From assembly GCF_025369935.1 (NCBI RefSeq), contig NZ_CP104467.1, positions 5,277,001-5,341,000 on the forward strand: a stretch of DNA of 64,000 nt, read 5' to 3'. Positions 35,701-43,639 of the stretch are shown in pieces. Each line of letters opens with the position of its first letter. Position 1 is the first letter of the stretch. The DNA is from Paenibacillus andongensis (lineage in GTDB: Bacteria > Bacillota > Bacilli > Paenibacillales > NBRC-103111). The notes beneath the pieces are model-generated. The model had not been told where the DNA came from, did no database searches, and worked only from the letters and a program-made list of their open reading frames with translations. A program made the position numbers and the translations under genes.

Positions 35701-38700
35701 GGAACCCGTGCTTGCATTGCTGTCAAACAAATAGTTCACCGCCTGCAAGGTTTGCGCTGCTGTTCTTCCTGAAGTAGAGTCAATTAAATTGGCGATACTA
35801 GTCACATTTTTAATTAAATCCGACTCGTCTACAAGGAACAGCGTGGAGTTATCTGTAGTAGTGTGAATCGGGAATCCGACTGCTCCATCCTGCTGGTTGT
35901 AAGTAATGGCGAAATTTACTGTGCCTGTTGCAACACCTTGATTCAAGGTCGCAGTGGCCGTCCAATTGATATTGTCCGTAGATGTAACCGTCGCGGCCTG
36001 GCCTTGAATCGTGACATTGACGTTATTGATCGCTTCTTTGGATGTGAAGGCCAATTTGACCGTGTTGCCTGGAACAATCCTGTTGACCACGCTCTGAGCC
36101 GAACTGATGGAAGCCGACGCGATCTTGCTCAGGGACTTCACAACGCCATGGAATTTTACTTCCGCCATATTGCCGTTCCACGTAGGATTGTAAATTCGGA
36201 TATAACGGTACCCTGTCGTATCGCTAACGTTCAACATTTGCCAATCCGCGGTAGATGTCGCTCCATTGGTGATAGTCTTCCACGTCGTATTATCGTTGGA
36301 GCCCTGAACGACTGAACCGCTTATTCGGGAATATAATGAATCTTGTCTTGCAAGCAGTTCTACATTCGAAAGCGTCACAAAATTGCCTTCCCTGAAGTCA
36401 AAGGTCATGTAGCTTCCCGCTGCTCCAGAGAAAATCGTACTTGCATTGTTGTCAAATAGATAATTCGCTTGTGTTAACGTATCTGCCGCGCTGTAACCAA
36501 CCAAATTGGCGAGGCTGGCCAGATTCGTAAGCAAATCCGAATCATCGGCAACGAACAGCTTGGAACCATCGGTTGTGCCATACAAGGTATCTCCGTTCGT
36601 TCCGTCCTGCCTTTGATAATCGACACTAACCTTCACATCGCCGGTTTGATCTTTTCCGGTCAAAATTGCCGTAGCCGTCCAGTTGATATTGTCCGTCGTA
36701 CTGACTGTGGCATCCTGGCCTTGAATTTTAACCTTTACGTTTTGGATCGCTTCTTTGGCCGTGACGGATACTTTGATTGTATTGCCCAGTGCAGCCCTGC
36801 CGTTAAGAGCCTGATCCGAACTTAAGGAAACCGATTGAAGCTTGTTGCCAATTTCGCAACGCGTTCCAAAGATGTCAAAATCTCTCAATTCCAAAATATT
36901 AACCACACCATTATGAAGAACATCGGGCAGCGGTTTGATCATTTCCAATTTGATATAACGGTATTTTTCATTTTGGTAAGCTGGATCCACATCAATGGTA
37001 TGAAAAGCTTGCGTATACTGGGTGACTCCCGGTGTCAGGCGAGTCCAGTTCATTTTATCATTGGATCCATATACCGTGGAGTTGGCGAGACGATCTACGA
37101 AAATATTGCTCTTGAACCCAAACTTGGTAGCTGAAACCTTATAATCGGGACCGAAATCCAACAATTGGTACAAATGCGGCGGTGACCCCAGCCCCCACCC
37201 TCCGCCGGTTTCCCAGTCTCCGTCGTCCATAACAGAGGCCCATGAACCCCAAGAGGACCAGGCTATAACCTTGGACCAACGCATACCTCCTAAATTGTTT
37301 AAAGGTGTGACTACAGCCAGACCTTCGGTTGCAGCCCTTAGCGCTTGCAACTGCTTATCGAAATCTACATTGGACGCCGTGTTGATCTTACTGATTGTGT
37401 CGTTATAAACCATTTGGAAATTGTTGAGTGTTGCTTGCACGTAAACCTGGTTTGCATCGTAGGACGCAGTGATTGCTTGTACTGCAGAAGCGCGATCGCT
37501 GCTTACGAAAATGTTAACATTTTTGGCTGAAACGGTAGTGCCGTCCGTAGCCGCGAGGACAACGGAATAGTTTCCGGCCTCTGTAGGCTGCCAGGTAAAT
37601 GCGCCTGTATGGGTATCTAACGGAAGCCCTTTGGAATTATTCTGAAGCTCATACGTAATCACATCCGTGCTGCTTGCATCCGTAGCAGACAAATCCACAT
37701 TCACGGACGCTCCTACATAGGTATAAATCTTCAAATCCGAGCTTCCTGCTTTGAATACCGGCGGTGTCAGATTCGTACCTGCCGCCGTATCAACGGAGTC
37801 AAGATCGACAGTAACACCCGGCGTTCCTTTTACCGTCATAGTGACAAAATCGCCAAAGACTCCGGCCAGCACTACATATTTCCACTGCCCCTTCGTATCC
37901 GGAAGGGTAATGGTCGAACCTAGCGCATCCAATGTGCTTACGCCATTGGTACGAATCTTGAATCCAAAGGGTCCCGTACCTGAACCTGCAACGCCTCCAA
38001 AACTGAGTACAGCAATTTTACTTCCTTCTTGCGTTGCATTAAATCGGATGAAGCGGGTATCGCCCTCTTGCATAGTAGCCGTATTGTTGTCAAGACTCGC
38101 GTAGCGATCCTCGAGATGCAAGGTAGTGCCGCTTGTTTGATCCTGAGGAATAAACTTCGCCGCGTCAGCCTCCGCCTCCGGTGGCAAATAGATCCAGAAA
38201 TCATTTCCTGCATCCTTATTTTCCCACCCGCCAACAGATGGCACCAGTTTCTTCGTAAAGGCTTCATAATATTTGGGCGCGATCTGGGCTACATCCTGAT
38301 GTTTGACATACGTATAATAGGAATAAAAATCCCAGAAGTTAGCCGTCCCAAATCTTCCCTTGTAACCAGTTGAGATACTATTATAGGTATCTCTTATATA
38401 TCCACCCATACCAATGTTATCAGGGTCGCCACCGGTAATGGCGTATGCCTGCGGTGTCCATGGCGTGTCATAACCGAGCATGAATTGCCAGAAATAGTTG
38501 GCTGCCCCTAAAATCCGATTATTCAGAAACTTCATGATATCTACTGCATTGTCCGCTGTAGACGGGGTTCCGTCCACTGGATCAATTTTGGTTCCCTGGG
38601 CTTGGATTAAACGGGTTATGATGGCTGCATTGGTTAAATCGCCGCCGCCGTGCGCTTGGTCTCTTCCCATCTCCATATGTTGAACGTGGGGTTCTACCGG

Positions 38701-39582
38701 CGTTCCTTGCCCGACGATCGTTCCCGGTTGTTCCTCCTCCGTTACCCACCGGAACAGCGCCTTAATCGATCCGTTGAAGCCTTGGTCATTCGCTGTACGG
38801 TTAACGGTAAACCATTCCACGGCTTCGTTATACCTGGCTCTATTGCCTGTGAAAATATAACCTGCCATGGCTCCCAAAAGCGGATAATTATGCTGGTTCA
38901 TAAAATGGTTTTGACTATGAAGTAATGTTTCCGTTACCGGAACAATAAGATTGTTGGTAAACTTCGTAGTATCTTGATCTGTCCAAGCCAGTGATGCTGT
39001 TTGAGTGCTTGTATACCTTAAAATCTCCGCCGCCATGACCATTCGGTTAAGAGGTATTCCAGCGTGAATATGCGCATCTGTATAGTACGCATATTTCGCA
39101 GGATCCATCTGTTCCCAAATGCGGATAATCATCATTGCATTGGCACGGTATACGTCATCACCGGTAATATAATACATTAACGCCTGTGTATATGCCTTTA
39201 GGCCATCTGCAATAAACCTTCCTTCAATACCCTGACTGTCAAAATTATCGCTGAGTACTGTCACACCATCTCTGCTGTTGCTTGAACCAATCGTCCTTGA
39301 AGCTTCAGGAGCCGGGAGCACCATGGAATTAAAATAGTACGTCCAAGGTTGTGCTCCTGCCCTTATCTTCGATCTAACGTTGTCAAGAAGCTCCTTGGTT
39401 TGTCCTACACCGGGATGGATAAACCCGGCATCATCGGTTACTTGAGTGATCTGCGGCAGATAATCTGTAAAGACCGACGTTGTATCTGCCTTAACGGCAA
39501 CCGGCAAAGCGATTAAAAGCATCTGTGCTATCATTACAATGGCTGTAACAAGGGATGCCACTCTTTTTCCCTTTTGTTTCAT
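32782..39582 (-). CDS. Giant secreted alginate-lyase-like protein (2266 residues) with discoidin and Ig-like arrays
   Basis: The ATG at 39582 follows AAAGGATG. A signal peptide ends near AVKA (residue 32). The catalytic toroid (about 45-480) carries IHPGVGQTKELLDNVRSKIR, YYITGDDVYRANAMMIIRIW, NQHNYPLLGAM and HMEMGRDQAHGGGD. A CBM-like sandwich (495-600), a cadherin/He_PIG-like Ig (605-690) and a first F5/8C domain (750-905) follow. Three Ig-plus-F5/8C units of 251 residues come next, then an OmpL47 module and four 82-residue Ig-like repeats. The C-terminal domain has MIWPPNHKMV and VPHDQSGIQ. It has no LPXTG or SLH anchor. The many F5/8C domains suggest tight binding to an insoluble polysaccharide. 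The catalytic call rests on homology with its two neighbours. Confidence 0.88.
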   Translation of the reverse strand: MKQKGKRVASLVTAIVMIAQMLLIALPVAVKADTTSVFTDYLPQITQVTDDAGFIHPGVGQTKELLDNVRSKIRAGAQPWTYYFNSMVLPAPEASRTIGSSNSRDGVTVLSDNFDSQGIEGRFIADGLKAYTQALMYYITGDDVYRANAMMIIRIWEQMDPAKYAYYTDAHIHAGIPLNRMVMAAEILRYTSTQTASLAWTDQDTTKFTNNLIVPVTETLLHSQNHFMNQHNYPLLGAMAGYIFTGNRARYNEAVEWFTVNRTANDQGFNGSIKALFRWVTEEEQPGTIVGQGTPVEPHVQHMEMGRDQAHGGGDLTNAAIITRLIQAQGTKIDPVDGTPSTADNAVDIMKFLNNRILGAANYFWQFMLGYDTPWTPQAYAITGGDPDNIGMGGYIRDTYNSISTGYKGRFGTANFWDFYSYYTYVKHQDVAQIAPKYYEAFTKKLVPSVGGWENKDAGNDFWIYLPPEAEADAAKFIPQDQTSGTTLHLEDRYASLDNNTATMQEGDTRFIRFNATQEGSKIAVLSFGGVAGSGTGPFGFKIRTNGVSTLDALGSTITLPDTKGQWKYVVLAGVFGDFVTMTVKGTPGVTVDLDSVDTAAGTNLTPPVFKAGSSDLKIYTYVGASVNVDLSATDASSTDVITYELQNNSKGLPLDTHTGAFTWQPTEAGNYSVVLAATDGTTVSAKNVNIFVSSDRASAVQAITASYDANQVYVQATLNNFQMVYNDTISKINTASNVDFDKQLQALRAATEGLAVVTPLNNLGGMRWSKVIAWSSWGSWASVMDDGDWETGGGWGLGSPPHLYQLLDFGPDYKVSATKFGFKSNIFVDRLANSTVYGSNDKMNWTRLTPGVTQYTQAFHTIDVDPAYQNEKYRYIKLEMIKPLPDVLHNGVVNILELRDFDIFGTRCEIGNKLQSVSLSSDQALNGRAALGNTIKVSVTAKEAIQNVKVKIQGQDATVSTTDNINWTATAILTGKDQTGDVKVSVDYQRQDGTNGDTLYGTTDGSKLFVADDSDLLTNLASLANLVGYSAADTLTQANYLFDNNASTIFSGAAGSYMTFDFREGNFVTLSNVELLARQDSLYSRISGSVVQGSNDNTTWKTITNGATSTADWQMLNVSDTTGYRYIRIYNPTWNGNMAEVKFHGVVKSLSKIASASISSAQSVVNRIVPGNTVKLAFTSKEAINNVNVTIQGQAATVTSTDNINWTATATLNQGVATGTVNFAITYNQQDGAVGFPIHTTTDNSTLFLVDESDLIKNVTSIANLIDSTSGRTAAQTLQAVNYLFDSNASTGSDIRIGSNNSGSGSYIIFDFKEGNQATLTSVELLARQDQYYARINGAVVQGSNDNTTWTTLTNAAVSTQNWQTLAVSSKVPYRYIKIVNPNAWFGNMNEVRFHGKVENLIRIQSASISSAQSIMNRIVPGNTVKLAIVAKEPIKDVKVAIQGQDATVTSTDNINWTATATLNQGVAAGPVKFTINYNKQDGTAGYPATQTTDNTSLYVVDESDVIKNVTSIANFIDSTSGRTAASTLIQVNNLFDSNASTGSDFRIGSNNSGNGSYIIFDFKAGNQATLTSVELLARQDQYYTRINGAVIQGSNDNSTWTTLTKAAVSTQSWQTLAVSSKVPYRYIKIVNPNAWFGNMAEVRFHGAVKPADVTPPVTTDNAAQGSVKYNATVTLSVYDDSSGVAATYYKVDGGAQQTGNSVVLTTEGTHTIVYWSVDWAGNAEQPHTVTLNIADTTPPVVAGLYADITVPTNKDVHVSIFYPLDAAVQEYKVGDNGVWTAYTVPVTVSDNTTLYARSADAAGNVSDVASYTVSNIYKTAPSDAVFTADVTDPTNGNVTLTISYPNNVTVKEYKVGDSGAWTAYASPVSVTDNATVYAQSKDFVGNVSDVTHYTVSNIDRLPPADAVLSADITTPTNQDVTVTVTYPSDAAVKEYKVGETGVWIAYGAPVVISENSTVYARSKDAAGNVSNVTHYAVGNIDRIPPTDATLAVDTKAPTNQSVTVAVYYPEDTAVKEYKVGDSGMWTAYTAPVVVQNNDTVYARGTDAVGNVSNVTSAVVSNIWKIAPVTTATLSPATPNGKNSWYKTDVTVSLSVYASVYGGTVKTEYQVNDGAWIVYTGSIPAFGDGVYKLGYRSTDQAGNVEQLKTIEFKVDKTAPVLSVQLDKTMIWPPNHKMVPINATLLSSDDGSGVESVVLTSITSNLPDSGRGCDIQANFGTAATTFSVRAEKGSIYTITYTATDKAGNKTVVTATVTVPHDQSGIQ
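33400..34383 (-). repeat. Four Ig-like modules with an exact 246-bp period
   Basis: Equivalent TTGGTCGG/TTCGTCGG bases occur at 33581, 33827, 34073 and 34319, each 246 bp apart. Each unit carries an EYKVGD..G.W.AY core and a GNVS turn. The exact spacing suggests recent duplication or gene conversion. Confidence 0.85.
34640..36870 (-). repeat. Three Ig plus F5/8C units with a 753-bp period
   Basis: The strand beginning CCGTGGAATCTCACTTC at 34640 recurs at 35393 and, more diverged, at 36146, exactly 753 bp (251 codons) apart. The first two units are near-identical over long stretches. The third is older. Confidence 0.88.
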
Positions 39583-39612
39583 CTATAATCATCCTTTCAT
39601 TTTGTTAGAAAA

Positions 39613-39626
39613 TTAAAGCGTTTTCA
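39613..39626. promoter_or_regulatory. cre-like CcpA site upstream of the giant lyase
   Basis: TTAAAGCGTTTTCA matches the cre consensus except at its second base. It lies about 30 nt before the start codon, where a bound CcpA would block transcription. Confidence 0.45.
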
Positions 39627-39691
39627 ATAATCCTCCTTTGTTTGATTAAATAAGATTCACATAGCCGGCATCTATCTAGGATAGGATAAAA

Positions 39692-39728
39692 ACACCTATA
39701 GATTTGATTTACCAAAATCTATAGGTGT
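39692..39728 (-). terminator. Terminator of the LplB/LplC/LplA-type operon
   Basis: ACACCTATAGATTT (39692-39705) and AAATCTATAGGTGT (39715-39728) form a perfect 14-bp stem, followed on the minus strand by TTTTTATCC. It lies 18 nt after the binding-protein stop. Confidence 0.85.
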
Positions 39729-39745
39729 CCCTAAATCACTTCAAA

Positions 39746-41380
39746 TTACTTCTTTTGAGCGAGGAAGGCGTTAATTTGTTTCGTTAATTCTGCTTTAATT
39801 TTATCTACACCTGAAGCCTTCAAATCCGCATTCATCTTCGACAAGTTCTCATTCACGTCGCCGAAGCCGGACAGTAAAAATGGAAGATACTTATCCATAA
39901 CGGTGTTACATTTGGCAAATTCACTTTTTACAGGCTCTTGATCAAATGTAAATCCGGCCAGTACATTTTTCTTAAATGTATCCGGTTTAAATTGATATTC
40001 ATAATATTTTTGAACTTGCTCCGGCAATCCGGCAGGGATTCTGTTTAATGTCGGATTCCAGGTCAACTGGTAACCGGGGAAAGCGTAATTTTTCGCCGGA
40101 TCGACTCCATCCGGAACCTTCCACTGATTCGTTCCTACAGGCTCCCAGTTTGTACCTTTTATACCGTAAGCAAATAAATCATTGTTCTCCTGATTGGAGA
40201 AAATCCAATCCAGGAATTCCATGGTTCTGTCAATTTTCTTGGAAGAAGCAGGTATGGCAATGAAGTTCCACGCCTTGCCATCCGTAGATTGAGTGCCTGG
40301 TTTCATTTCTTGATTGTTCTTAAAAATAGGCCAGAAACCTAGTTCAGCGTTCGGATTCTTTGCCTTTATTTTGTCTGCAGCTCCCTTGAAACCACCTACT
40401 GTTACATATCCGGCAGCTACTAACTCTTCCTTACCTGCTAGTCCACCCGGGTTTGCTAAGGTATCTGCCGGGATAAATTTGTTAAACCGCTTCGCTTGAT
40501 TAAACTCGTTCATCAGATAATCCAGACCGTATTTGGGATTAAAGTTCGCCCATTCCGATGCCGGATCTCCAAGAGCTGCCACACCTGCAACGGATTTCCC
40601 ATCATCGGCTATTTGAGCGTAAACGAAATTTTTCTTCGGATTTCCGATGCCGGTAAATGGAAATACTTTCCCCTCCAGCTGTTGTGCATTGATATCGGTA
40701 AATAATTTAAAGAAAGCTGTATTTCCGTAGTTACCATATGGTACCATGTCTTTTTCGTTTTCTTTTACTTTTTCAAGGTAGTTATACAAATCGTCATAAC
40801 TGCTGATATCCTTCATTCCGTACTTCTTTAATAAATCTTTTCTGTAAATTACGCCTTCCATATCCATAAACGTGTTTGTAATCGGAATGGCATAGGTTTT
40901 GCCAAAGATTTTATTGTCATTGATATATTCTGGTGAAAATGCTTTCTGAAGTCCGGGATATTGAGGGTTGTTAAAGTATTTACCCAAATCTGCCAATACG
41001 CCGTCTTTGGCGAATTTGTTCAATTCCCACGGGATAAAGAGGTCGACATCTTCTCCCGATGTCATCCACAATTGATGCTTGGTACCATAGTCGGCAGGCG
41101 GTGTCCATACCACATTCAAGTTCGTATTAAGAGTATCCTTCGTCCGTTTCTCAAACTCTTTAAAGGCGGGATCGACAGCGCGGTAATGCCCGTTTTCCGT
41201 CCCGAAGAAACGAATATTAAGCGTAACCGGGTCCTTCTTTTTTGCGGATGCAGTACTTTCTGCCGTATTGCCTTTAGGCGCAGTGCTTTCAGCCGGCTTG
41301 CTTGATTCCTTGCTGCATCCAACGATTGAAGCGGCAAGCATTGTTGCAGCAAGCGGCAATACCAAGAACTTTTTGTTCAT
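39746..41380 (-). CDS. Extracellular solute-binding lipoprotein of the second Lpl-type importer
   Basis: The start is the ATG at 41380 (GGGGAGG upstream); 544 residues. The signal ends at SIVGC (Cys22), and a Ser/Ala/Lys linker follows. Features of the large family 1 proteins include GTENGHYRAVDPAFKEFEKR, EDVDLFIPWELNKFAKDGVL and the C-terminal FTFDQEPVKSEFAKC. It is the third gene of the permease-permease-binding protein operon and resembles the orphan binding protein at 47820 (shared EFEKRTKDTLNT and SSQENNDLF-type strings). A large oligosaccharide ligand is likely, given the giant lyase encoded next. Confidence 0.92.
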   Translation of the reverse strand: MNKKFLVLPLAATMLAASIVGCSKESSKPAESTAPKGNTAESTASAKKKDPVTLNIRFFGTENGHYRAVDPAFKEFEKRTKDTLNTNLNVVWTPPADYGTKHQLWMTSGEDVDLFIPWELNKFAKDGVLADLGKYFNNPQYPGLQKAFSPEYINDNKIFGKTYAIPITNTFMDMEGVIYRKDLLKKYGMKDISSYDDLYNYLEKVKENEKDMVPYGNYGNTAFFKLFTDINAQQLEGKVFPFTGIGNPKKNFVYAQIADDGKSVAGVAALGDPASEWANFNPKYGLDYLMNEFNQAKRFNKFIPADTLANPGGLAGKEELVAAGYVTVGGFKGAADKIKAKNPNAELGFWPIFKNNQEMKPGTQSTDGKAWNFIAIPASSKKIDRTMEFLDWIFSNQENNDLFAYGIKGTNWEPVGTNQWKVPDGVDPAKNYAFPGYQLTWNPTLNRIPAGLPEQVQKYYEYQFKPDTFKKNVLAGFTFDQEPVKSEFAKCNTVMDKYLPFLLSGFGDVNENLSKMNADLKASGVDKIKAELTKQINAFLAQKK

Positions 41381-41434
41381 GTTTTTTCCTCCCCAATGAT
41401 AAATAATCATATATACTAAACCGCTTTTGCGGGT

Positions 41435-42319
41435 CTAGCCCTTAACTGCTCCAACTACCAATCCCTTAACAAAGTACTTTTGTATAAATGGATAAACAAA
41501 AATAATGGGACCTACAGTGACGACGGCAGTAGCCATTTTGGCTGTATTGGCTGGAACTATATAATTAGCCATAACTAATCCTTGCATTTCATTCATTTGA
41601 TTCATAAAGTCCACTTCTCTGAGTACCTTCATGATCATATATTGCAAAGAATACAGGTCTTTACTGTCAATATAAAGGGTGGCTGTAAACCATTCGTTCC
41701 AGAAACCGAGTCCATAAAACAACCCGATCGTTGCCAATGCAGGTTTTGCTAATGGAAGGATGATTTTAAATAAAATATAGATGTCATTAGCTCCATCTAT
41801 TTTGGCGGACTCCGCCAGCGAATCCGGGATTTGCTTGAAGAAATTTCTTAACAGAAACATATTAAACGGATTAATCAACACCGGTAGAATATAAACCAAG
41901 ATATTGTCTCTTAAGCCTAAATATTTGGCGGTTAGAAGATACGAAGGGATCAAACCTCCGTTAAACAGCATCGTAAAATACACGAAAAAAGCAATCTTGT
42001 TTCTGTGAGTGAAAGTTTTAACAGAAAGGGCATAAGCCATAGCACTGGTAAGGATCAGGCAAAGGATTGTACCCAGAACCGTGAAAATGATCGTTGTCTT
42101 GTAAGCGTTGAATATTGCGTTATCCTGAAATATGACCTTGTAAGCAAATAACGAGAATTCTTTTGGAATAAGAACAAAGCCGGTCTTTTGTACAGCTTTT
42201 TCGTCTGATAAGGAGCTTGATATAATAAGGATAAAAGGCACAATGCAAAATATTGAAAATATAGCCATGAAAAGATAAGAAAATAAATCTATTACTTTAT
42301 TCTCCAGGTTGGTTTTCAT
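41435..42319 (-). CDS. Carbohydrate ABC transporter permease, LplC type (second importer)
   Basis: 294 residues with six hydrophobic helices. The EAA loop is ESAKIDGANDIYILFKIILP and the end KGLVVGAVKG. A strong AAGGAAGGAG site precedes the ATG. It starts 16 nt after the LplB-type gene and is followed 54 nt later by its binding protein. A copy of its last codons survives as a relic at 32573. Confidence 0.93.
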   Translation of the reverse strand: MKTNLENKVIDLFSYLFMAIFSIFCIVPFILIISSSLSDEKAVQKTGFVLIPKEFSLFAYKVIFQDNAIFNAYKTTIIFTVLGTILCLILTSAMAYALSVKTFTHRNKIAFFVYFTMLFNGGLIPSYLLTAKYLGLRDNILVYILPVLINPFNMFLLRNFFKQIPDSLAESAKIDGANDIYILFKIILPLAKPALATIGLFYGLGFWNEWFTATLYIDSKDLYSLQYMIMKVLREVDFMNQMNEMQGLVMANYIVPANTAKMATAVVTVGPIIFVYPFIQKYFVKGLVVGAVKG

Positions 42320-42335
42320 TTTTTATCTCCTTCCT

Positions 42336-43316
42336 TTAAAAAATGGCTGAATCCGAATCATATTTCTTGGCAAAATAATTCGTTATATAGACGATGACAA
42401 AACCTACAAGTGATTGATAAAGTCCGATCGCAGTAGTCATGCTGAAGTCATTCATTTGCCTAAGCATTCTGAATACATAAGTGTCAATGACATCGGTAGT
42501 GTCATATAAATTGGGGTTATCGCCTACGATGGCATAAATCATCCCTAAATCCCCGTGGAATATACCGCCGATGCCAAATAAGGTCAATAGCACCGCTGTT
42601 GATCTAAGCTGCGGCAGAGTGATCTTTGTTATACACTGCATACGGCTGGCTCCATCAATTTTGGCAGCTTCATAGATTTCCTGGTCAATACCTGCTATAG
42701 CCGCCAAATATACAACGGAACCGAAGCCTGCCCCTTTCCATATTTTTAAAACAATAAGTATTCCGACCCATAAATTCGTATTTGAATAATAATTGATTTC
42801 CTGCCCTTCTTGTATAAAACCAAGCGCTTTTAAAACGGAATTAATAAATCCTACATCCGTAGATAGCAATGCAAAAACAAACATGGAAACCAAGGTCCAA
42901 GATATAAAGTTAGGCAGAATGACAACAGATTGTGTCACTTTCTTGAAATACTTGGAGCTGATTTCAGATAAAACAATGGCAATAAGGACAGAAAAAAACA
43001 AACCGGTGATAAGAAATAATAGATTTAAATACACCGTGTTCCAGGTTACAATCAGCCAATCCTTTGAAGTGAAGAAATACTCAAAATTTTTCAGACCGAC
43101 AAATTTACTTTTAAAAAATCCTTTCATAATATTAAAGTCTTGAAAAGCAACAACGATCCCTACCATCGGCAGGTACTTAAAGATGAAAAAATATAAAATA
43201 CCTGGAAAAACCAATAAGTACAGATAAAAATTTTGTTTGATCTCTGATAGGAAGGTCTTTTTCTTCTTCTTAATTACTACGCTGTCTGCTTTATTATTGC
43301 TCAAAGCTACATTCAC
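42336..43316 (-). CDS. Carbohydrate ABC transporter permease, LplB type (second importer)
   Basis: 326 residues starting with GTG at 43316 after AGGAGG; an alternative ATG is not in frame. The basic stretch VIKKKKKTFLSEIKQN precedes the first membrane helix (LYLLVFPGILYFFIFKYLPM). The EAA loop is YEAAKIDGASRMQCITKITLP-like and the C-terminus DSDSAIF is typical. It is the first gene of the importer operon; the region upstream holds a TTTTGAAC palindrome. Confidence 0.92.
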   Translation of the reverse strand: MNVALSNNKADSVVIKKKKKTFLSEIKQNFYLYLLVFPGILYFFIFKYLPMVGIVVAFQDFNIMKGFFKSKFVGLKNFEYFFTSKDWLIVTWNTVYLNLLFLITGLFFSVLIAIVLSEISSKYFKKVTQSVVILPNFISWTLVSMFVFALLSTDVGFINSVLKALGFIQEGQEINYYSNTNLWVGILIVLKIWKGAGFGSVVYLAAIAGIDQEIYEAAKIDGASRMQCITKITLPQLRSTAVLLTLFGIGGIFHGDLGMIYAIVGDNPNLYDTTDVIDTYVFRMLRQMNDFSMTTAIGLYQSLVGFVIVYITNYFAKKYDSDSAIF

Positions 43317-43449
43317 ATTTATCGTCCTCCTTATATATGAGTTGGATTTGAATCCCCCAGAAATCGACTAACACCTTTCCCCTTTTGACTTTAATACCGA
43401 GTTTAGGAGTGTTCAAGTTCTCGTTTTGCCAAAATGCCGGTTTGATGGT

Positions 43450-43467
43450 TTTTGAACCTGTTCAAAA
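43450..43467. promoter_or_regulatory. 18-bp palindrome upstream of the second importer operon
   Basis: TTTTGAACCTGTTCAAAA is a perfect inverted repeat with a 2-nt centre, about 135 nt upstream of the LplB-type start. A related half, TTCAAGTTC, lies about 40 nt closer. It is a candidate binding site for the membrane AraC regulator encoded just upstream. The rest of 43317-43639 holds the terminator below and nothing else I recognise. Confidence 0.5.
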
Positions 43468-43553
43468 TACTACTAAAAAGGTTCCCGATGCTTTTTGAAC
43501 TCAGGCGGTTTCTGGCGAAGGTATTCTGTTGCCGCTCCTTGGCAAGAAAAAAA

Positions 43554-43584
43554 CCGCTCATTTCCCGACAGGGAAACTGAGCGG
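43554..43584 (-). terminator. Terminator after the first membrane AraC regulator
   Basis: CCGCTCA and TGAGCGG enclose an inner TCCC/GGGA pair. On the minus strand the stem is followed by TTTTTTTCTTGCC, a classic rho-independent form. The arms are extended by a second inverted copy of TGTTGCCGCTC. Confidence 0.85.
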
Positions 43585-43639
43585 CAACAGTATTCGCTTG
43601 CTTTAGATTTTTCGCCTTCTTGGCCCGGTTTCCTGTCCG

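Noticed and set aside
28846..39582. Long plus-strand open frames (up to about 300 codons) opposite the lyase genes
   Set aside because: They mirror the codon bias of repeated minus-strand modules, lack ribosome sites and have Arg/Ile/His-rich compositions typical of antisense frames.
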